Source: Chamaea fasciata (taxonomy: Eukaryota; Chordata; Aves; Passeriformes; Sylviidae). Taken from it: a DNA stretch of 64,000 nucleotides. A program made the translations under genes and the position numbers. The DNA lies in contig JARCOQ010000016.1 in NCBI GenBank assembly GCA_029207755.1, positions 7,116,501 to 7,180,500 on the forward strand, written 5' to 3'. The notes under the pieces were generated by a model. It was not told the origin of the DNA and searched no databases. It worked only from the letters and a program-made list of their open reading frames with translations. Positions 60,839 to 64,000 of this stretch are shown piece by piece; within the stretch, counting starts at the first letter, position 1; every line of letters begins with the position of its first letter.

Positions 60839-63800
60839 AAATGCATTACAAATCTAGAGCACACAGAGATTGTCTTCCTGAAGCTTCATTGCCACAGGAA
60901 TGGCTGTGGTGGTGACTCAGTCATTTTTCTGGCACAGTTGATAAGAACTGTGATGCTAAGCTGTTCCTCTGATAGTGACTGTGATGAGGAGAGAAGAGAC
61001 CAAACGCAGTCCTTAGGGTTTTGTTGACTGATTAAGCCAAAACTCCACAGGAGCACTGGAAAAATAAATGAAAATAATTCACTTTTGGAAAAATAATTTG
61101 AGTACATGCACAGTAATGGGGTTTCAAAGATAGATATTAATGCCGGTATAAGGAAGGGCAGTAAATAGGGCTTTTAAAATATGATTTCTGTGCTCAGAAG
61201 TGGATGTGAAGAATGACCAGGAGTGGCAGGACAGTGGCTCAGTGCTTATGCTGAGATCATGCAGAGCACACAGTGATGCTGCCCAGGTGGAAACAAGCAG
61301 GGCTCAGGTACAAGAGTCTTTATTGCTAGCAGGGATGAAAAAAGAGGCAGGAAAACAGCTCAGCTTAATGTTCAGTTTAATTTTTGAGTTTTGCTATTTG
61401 TGATCATAAGACATATCTCTTTTCCATTCCAAACAACAATTGTCATCAGCGTGGGGTTGACAGATTTATGTTTGGTTTGCAGGGTTGACAGATTGATTTG
61501 CTGTATCCTGTAGCATCCTTTTTTAGATTAGAATAGCATTTTATATAAAAATAATGAGCTTATAATTATATAACATAAACAGAATAAGGATGAAGGGTCC
61601 ATTGGGTTTCATTACTTCAAAGGGCTGCAATGCTTGCACATTATAGACAAAATTTTACCACTAAAAACAATTCACATGAGACATTAGCAGGCAGGAATAC
61701 AAAGTAGCTAAATGCTCTTAGATGAAGGTATCTGTTTGTTTTGGAGGCTTAAACTTCCTTGACACTGAAGAGAATTTGGCATCCCTTTTGAAGAGGTGCT
61801 TTTTGTACATGACACTTTAATAGAATACCTCAGTGAGTTATTAAATTAACAAAGACAACACTAAATTATTGATGTGCTTTCCCTCCTCCCTTTCTCTTCT
61901 GTCCTTCTGCCTGAACTTACCCTGTACATTTGCTTTTAGGAAATAAACATCCGATCTGTCTTGCAGAGCAGTTGGTTTCAACCCATCGGTGAAATAGATT
62001 TTGAATAGAAAAATTGCAGATGTTGAGGTTGCCTGGTTGCCCATCTTGGGCTGGAGCTGTGTAAAAAGAACCTGTGATAAATCCCTGCTCTGGTGCTGGA
62101 GCCGAATCTCTTGTCTGTGCTGTTGTCTCCAGGGTCACAAATGATCCCAAGGGCCAAAACCTGGGGATAACATCAACTCCTTTTGAAGGTATCAAAGTGG
62201 TGTGCAGTGACTGATAACACCAATCCAGTGTATTGAAAGTTTTTAATTCAGGCTAACCTCTAGGACTGTTATTGTCATTTATAGTCTAGAATTACATTGT
62301 ACAGTACTAGAAAATTTGAAAACACCTCAGTGGATCTCTCAGGTTCATAAACTACAGTCACTTCTTAATAGCGTTCCTCCACTATTATAAAATAATTCTG
62401 TACAAGAGCTAAGCCATGTGGTGGAATCCAGTAAGCCTTTGATGTCTGTGAACTCAGCAAGAGCTTTTAGTCTATGCCAGAAGGTGAACAGTCTTAACAC
62501 TTGTGGGAGGTGATGTGTAAAAATAAATAAAAGCACATTTTTTCCATATGAAGCTGCCTTACTGTAGTGGCTTTCAAAGTGACTGCTTTTCAGTGCTGCT
62601 CATGCTATTTTCCCGAGCGTGTTCTCAACTTGGATGACTTTTTATCTCACATCAAAATCCCACATTCCAATGGCATAACTCATCAGTGAGAGCTGTTTTG
62701 CAGGTTAGGTATGAAATGGGCTTTTTAAGTAGACAGAGCTGGTGTCAAAAGTCATCTCACATCGGTCTGATGTGTAAAGAAAAAATTGTTTTGCCTTCAA
62801 GATCTAGAAGTTTGTCCCTCTTTTATGTCTTTTTGTTGTTTGGGGGTTTGTTGGGGTTTTTTTAACCTAATTATTTGTGGATTTGTTTTACTAGTTGGAA
62901 TTGGAAATTGTGCAGTGACCATTAGGACTTCTGATAATCTTCCTCAAGGCATCTCAGCCTTCCACTTGTGCTGAATTGCTTATTTAAACATCACCTTTTT
63001 TCTTTTAAAGAACTTAGATCTTGAGAAGCTGGTCTAGTTTCTGAAATGGAATTTTGATTAAATGGCCATATAACTTGCTGAAGAGTATGATATGGAATTA
63101 TCAGAGGTGATTTTAACAGGGAACAGACATTCCCCACTTGAGGTTCCCCAGGATCTGGATGTGAGTGCTGGGAGACTTCAGCCATTGCTGTCTTGTGTCT
63201 GAGTATTCTGGGTCTGTAGCGTGTGGGGATGTGTTTAAGAAGAAAAATCAATGGCTTTTTGAATTAAAATTAAAAGTGAGAAGGATATAATCTCTGAGTC
63301 TAAGATGTGTTTGAAATATCTGAAGTTTATGCAGCTGATTTGTTCATTCACGGTGCACAGAGCTGTACCTTTGATAAGCAGACACTTTGAAACCAGAAGG
63401 TCTGAAACCTTTGAATATTCCTTCCTAGGCTGGACAAGGTTTTTGATTTTAGCAGAGTTGCAGTAAGGATGCAGAACATAACCCCTTATTTCTCATGTGT
63501 GATCCAATCCTCTCTGATCATATTTGTTTAATATTCTGATCGTGCAAAGTGTTAAATGGTCTTGACTTCGTTTAAAGTCAGGAATTGTAGCGTCTGTCTT
63601 TAATTACCTGACAGGATTTTCAGAATTCTTGTCAAATGCTGCCTTAAAGGAGTGACAGTTTCCAAGCAGGTTTGGGCTCCTTTGCCACATCTCCTTCACC
63701 ACTTACTGTCTGTGACAAGCCACGATCTCTTCTTGCACCTCGACTTGGGAGATTGGATTTGCATCCCTAACAGCAGCTGCCAGGGCTGTGTGTCCTGCCC

Positions 63801-64000
63801 AGCTCCCAGGGTGGGAATGGCTGTGCTGAGTGGGGCGGTGGCTCTGGGGAAATTCTCATTCTGAAGCCAAAGGATGATCGAGGAACCCTGGCAGCAATTT
63901 AGGGTAGTTCATGTGCTGTGCCTCGGGCGAACACTGATTAATGAAATGGCCCCGGCCCTGAATCTGCTGAGGGAGGCTGTTTGTGGCAGATACATTGTGT

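Larger units (their letters stand above)
45001..64000 (+). other. SDK1: SDK1 intron downstream of the Ig2 exon, last part
   Basis: The intron continues to the window edge, so it is at least 42,653 bp long. It holds the 3' part of a plus-strand CR1 (to about 45318), a 7-bp minisatellite at 48033-48070, a GC-richer CpG-poor patch at about 49430-49820, a minus-strand CR1 3' end at about 58210-58305 and a T-rich tract at 60805-60838. An exon-like frame at 45995-46139 has splice-like edges but no SDK1 similarity. Confidence 0.7.

Noticed and set aside
1..64000. tRNA, rRNA, CRISPR, operon-like or other bacterial features
   Set aside because: Nothing with the expected structure was seen; the window is vertebrate intronic DNA.

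Overview
The window is vertebrate nuclear DNA, almost certainly from a bird and plausibly a songbird. It is AT-rich, has almost no open CpG-dense stretches, and carries several CR1 LINE 3' ends of the avian type plus one short retroviral LTR. I found one protein-coding gene: the 5' part of sidekick-1 (SDK1), an immunoglobulin/fibronectin-III synaptic adhesion protein, on the plus strand.

Three SDK1 exons are visible, at 11457-11616, 17110-17216 and 21200-21347. Their splice sites and reading phases join exactly into one uninterrupted reading frame. The first two encode the complete first Ig domain, with cysteines at both expected positions. The third encodes the start of the second Ig domain. 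In sidekicks these N-terminal Ig domains carry homophilic recognition. The signal-peptide exon must lie upstream of the window, and the rest of Ig2 lies downstream.

The remaining ~63.6 kb is intron: at least 11.4 kb upstream of the first visible exon, then 5.5 kb, 4.0 kb, and at least 42.6 kb downstream. It contains six avian CR1 fragments (four plus, two minus), one older CR1-like copy at about 38.2-38.4 kb, and a 305-bp solo LTR at 26938-27242 flanked by a perfect 6-bp target-site duplication. There are also several homopolymer and microsatellite tracts, a 7-bp minisatellite and a 44-bp tandem duplication.

The least expected non-coding structure is a cluster of inverted repeats at about 23.26-23.69 kb. 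It combines an imperfect hairpin with ~50-nt arms, a palindromic K50 paired-homeodomain (P3-type) site and two further inverted repeats. A separate perfect 24-bp palindrome sits at 34643-34666. I see no novel multi-gene system, RNA gene, CRISPR array or second gene. The other long open frames look like chance or repeat-derived frames.
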